A stretch of 64,000 bases of DNA from Synechococcus sp. CS-1328 (GTDB lineage Bacteria > Cyanobacteriota > Cyanobacteriia > PCC-6307 > Cyanobiaceae): contig NZ_JAHLYT010000031.1 in NCBI RefSeq assembly GCF_025128095.1, positions 42,748 to 106,747 of the forward strand, read 5' to 3'. This document shows, in pieces, positions 62,901 to 64,000 of this stretch. Both the position numbers and the translations under genes were made by a program. Position 1 is the first letter of the stretch, and each line of letters begins with the position of its first letter. Below the pieces are notes generated by a model. The model worked only from the letters and a program-made list of their open reading frames with translations. It made no database searches and had not been told where the DNA came from.

Positions 62901-64000
62901 ATCCGGCGCGATGGCCAGCCCCTCTGGGTGCTCGAAACAGCCAAGGTGATCAACGCTGAGCCGCAGGCCGCCGGCAGCAAGGACGCCCCCAGCAACACCC
63001 CCAATCCCGATCACAGCGCCTTCGTGGTGGGCACCCTGGCCGACATCAGCGAACAGCGCGCCACCGAAGAACGGGCCCATGACATGTCCGCGATCTTCGA
63101 AGCGGTGTTCCAGACCCAGGTCTTCGGTGTAGCCATCCTCGATGACCAGCATCGCGTCGTGATGGGCAACGAAGCGCTCTGCAGCTTGGTGAATCTGGAT
63201 TCCCAGTTGATCCAGGGCATTCCGATCAGCCTGATCTCCTCACCGGGGTTTGAGCAGGAGATTGTCTCCGCCGCCGCAGACGTGCTCAGCGGCAACGACC
63301 TTGCCGCCACCCGGACCCTGCAGCTCAAGGGCAAGGATGGCGACACCCCCTGGGTGACCGCCGAGGTGCGGCGGCTGCCGCGAACCATCGCCACGGCCGT
63401 GGTTCTGGTGATCCTGCAGGACGTGACCAGCCTGCGGGAATCGACCCTGCAACTGGAGCAGATGGCCCGCTTTGATGGCGCGACCGGACTGCTCAACCGA
63501 CTCAGCTTCTCGGAAGCCCTCGATCGCGAGATCGCCAGGGCCTCCAGGGAGATGCTGCCCCTGGCCCTGGCCTGGGTGGATCTGGATCACTTCAAAGACA
63601 TCAACGACCAATACGGCCACGCCGCTGGCGATGAGGTGCTGTGCGCGATCGGCACCCGCCTGCAGAAAGAAATCCGCAGCGGCAAGGATTACGTGGGCCG
63701 GCTGGGCGGCGATGAATTTGGTGTGATCATCGCCGGCTATGCCGACCAGCACGAACTCGACGCCATCCTGGAACGTCTGATGCTGGAACTGAGTCGACCG
63801 ATTCTGGCGGCGGATGTGGAACTCAAGGTGGGCACCAGTGTGGGGGTGGCGATCTATGGCAAAGACGCCACCACGGTGGACGACTTTCTGCGCGCCGCCG
63901 ATGCGGCGATGTACGGAATCAAGAGCCAGGGCGGCAACACCTTTCAATACTTCACCGATGCGATGAATGCCACTGCCAGCGCGCGGCGCCTGCTGCGCCG
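59940..64000 (+). CDS. CheB-CheR-PAS-GGDEF signalling protein (3' truncated by window edge)
   Basis: At least 1353 residues from GTG 59940 (GTG 59958 is an alternative) with no stop before the window ends. After a Pro/Ser-rich tail (residues 1-65), a CheB methylesterase-like domain keeps its triad: Ser79 in GASAGGLEAL, His106 in AQHLAPDH, Asp198 in TGSDGARG. A CheR methyltransferase follows, with TAFFRDPDAF and the SAM loop WVPGCATGEEVYS near residue 368. Then come a Glu/Leu/Ser heptad coiled coil (~706-797), two or three PAS-like domains and a diguanylate cyclase domain with an intact GGDEF motif (residues 1256-1260). An EAL domain may follow outside the window. Confidence 0.93.
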   Translation, partial: MKEAGSVGSRQTSEPKEDPTSSEQPADPTSHQQPAEQPDLPGSSSTPDTPENADAPEAPGASPAPANEEIAYVVGLGASAGGLEALQELVTYLLVGGGVSYVVAQHLAPDHRSLLVDLVAHTTTLKVVAAEDGMPLQAGTIAICPPNHDVAVEKNRLVVTAPLPRFGPSPSVDVLFESLAEHWGERAVGVVLSGTGSDGARGLRAVRAAGGLTLVQTLDNARFDGMPRAAISLGGAELVLSAREIGQRLAALVSSGADWIGRSLPEPEPVMLSTISRQLKHAIGIDFSRYKESTLRRQVRRRMAIRQVSSIEEYLPLLGSDPLEAHALAENLLVTVTAFFRDPDAFNELGLQLRHYLAKQVDGYPLRVWVPGCATGEEVYSIAMVVSQVLDHPADLSRHLKIFGTDLDEASLSIARRATYPLSASKAIPEDLCKRFLTLSDGEMALSEMLRECAVFARHNVGEDPPFPRLDLISCRNTLIYFTTPLRDRVLSLFRYGLLPGGLLFLGNSESLSSRTPGFEVASAEQHLYRRTQEGDNPTRLLPPLTSSTQPRVLTAFSGAAGNRVAIMRENVPEQHVTLLEAMLRQLCHPCLILDEHHDLVEVQGNVTPYCRLPEGQVTTAASSYLRPELQAEARALFLIVRADGVPVTGQALELEGLEGKVRLEARPLTAGDRNLTILSFIADNPADSSMAPLPSRLIERDTSFDQEVERLENELLSSQDSLRRSLSELESANEELEASSEELQASSEELQSSNEELEASNEELQATNEALGILNQQLRSRTDELQAVNGDMENIQSSLSQGMVIVDQNLRVTRFSPLAVRVFALVESDIGQMLPGVPTTVPLPNLREALERVIHGGVRETIEARGNSIAYLAQILPYQDHRGGRHGAIVTLTDVTELVSLRQSAESALQEFTQLTDALQEAVWKRGQNMKEIRYVSQRMQSLTGWSMAELLEQPERLDEAIDPADRDRVSQARQAPDEWSVRYQLIRRDGQPLWVLETAKVINAEPQAAGSKDAPSNTPNPDHSAFVVGTLADISEQRATEERAHDMSAIFEAVFQTQVFGVAILDDQHRVVMGNEALCSLVNLDSQLIQGIPISLISSPGFEQEIVSAAADVLSGNDLAATRTLQLKGKDGDTPWVTAEVRRLPRTIATAVVLVILQDVTSLRESTLQLEQMARFDGATGLLNRLSFSEALDREIARASREMLPLALAWVDLDHFKDINDQYGHAAGDEVLCAIGTRLQKEIRSGKDYVGRLGGDEFGVIIAGYADQHELDAILERLMLELSRPILAADVELKVGTSVGVAIYGKDATTVDDFLRAADAAMYGIKSQGGNTFQYFTDAMNATASARRLLR

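Noticed and set aside
1..64000. CRISPR arrays, insertion sequences, prophage or integrative elements
   Set aside because: No regularly spaced repeats, transposase or integrase motifs, or attachment-site duplications were seen. The tRNA-Arg gene is not flanked by an integrase gene or a partial tRNA copy.

Overview
The window is chromosomal DNA from a very GC-rich alpha-picocyanobacterium, most likely Cyanobium or freshwater Synechococcus. The taxonomic evidence is gene content: four small photosystem II genes (psbH, psbN, psbI, psbK), the nitrogen regulator ntcA, an IctB-family protein, ThyX in place of ThyA, the long cyanobacterial form of IspH, several cyanobacteria-restricted families (DUF1997, DUF3084, DUF3146, DUF3155, DUF3181, DUF3769, DUF4079), and scattered HIP1 octamers (GCGATCGC). 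Genes are densely packed. I see no prophage, insertion sequence, CRISPR array or integrase. The high GC produces long antisense ORFs, which were left out.

Layout. 1-5.4 kb: 5'-truncated FIST protein, trmB, ictB and a BadF-type kinase in one overlapping + strand run, then glmM on the - strand. 5.4-11.6 kb: Slt-type lytic transglycosylase, NIL-ferredoxin plus a membrane protein, a membrane thioredoxin, thyX, dcd and a CobO-like protein without a P-loop. 11.9-17.4 kb: ntcA with its own predicted NtcA promoter, a sulfotransferase, DUF3084, a RuvX-like protein, pth, tatA, psbH and divergent psbN. 17.5-25.5 kb: a GH38 alpha-mannosidase, psbI, a DUF3769 (LptD-like) outer-membrane protein and a J-domain protein carrying a perfect 13-unit hexanucleotide repeat. 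25.6-33.9 kb: leuCD, a TRIC channel, an ABM-domain membrane protein, cinA, a WecA/MraY-type transferase, glyA and tRNA-Arg(ACG). 34-41.9 kb: small conserved proteins, murJ, sfsA, then a nitrogen locus of amt and a PII gene behind a perfect GTA-N8-TAC box, then ispH and DUF1997. 41.9-49.9 kb: DUF4079, purH, an esterase, DUF3155, a histidine kinase, cobS, tgt (apparently with a non-canonical start), psbK and wecG. 50-64 kb: a GH15/phosphorylase-kinase-like protein, a four-gene - strand run (serine hydrolase, AMP ligase, CNNM/CorC, Gfo/Idh/MocA oxidoreductase), a DUF985 cupin and a giant 3'-truncated CheB-CheR-PAS-GGDEF protein that runs off the window.

Themes. Envelope synthesis is strongly represented (glmM, Slt, GlcNAc-kinase-like protein, WecA/MraY-like, WecG, MurJ, LptD-like). 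Nitrogen sensing forms a circuit inside the window: NtcA, an NtcA-type promoter at amt, and a PII paralogue that has lost both known modification sites (Asn49, Phe51). Nucleotide and one-carbon metabolism (dcd, thyX, glyA, purH) and late B12 synthesis (cobS, CobO-like) are also present.
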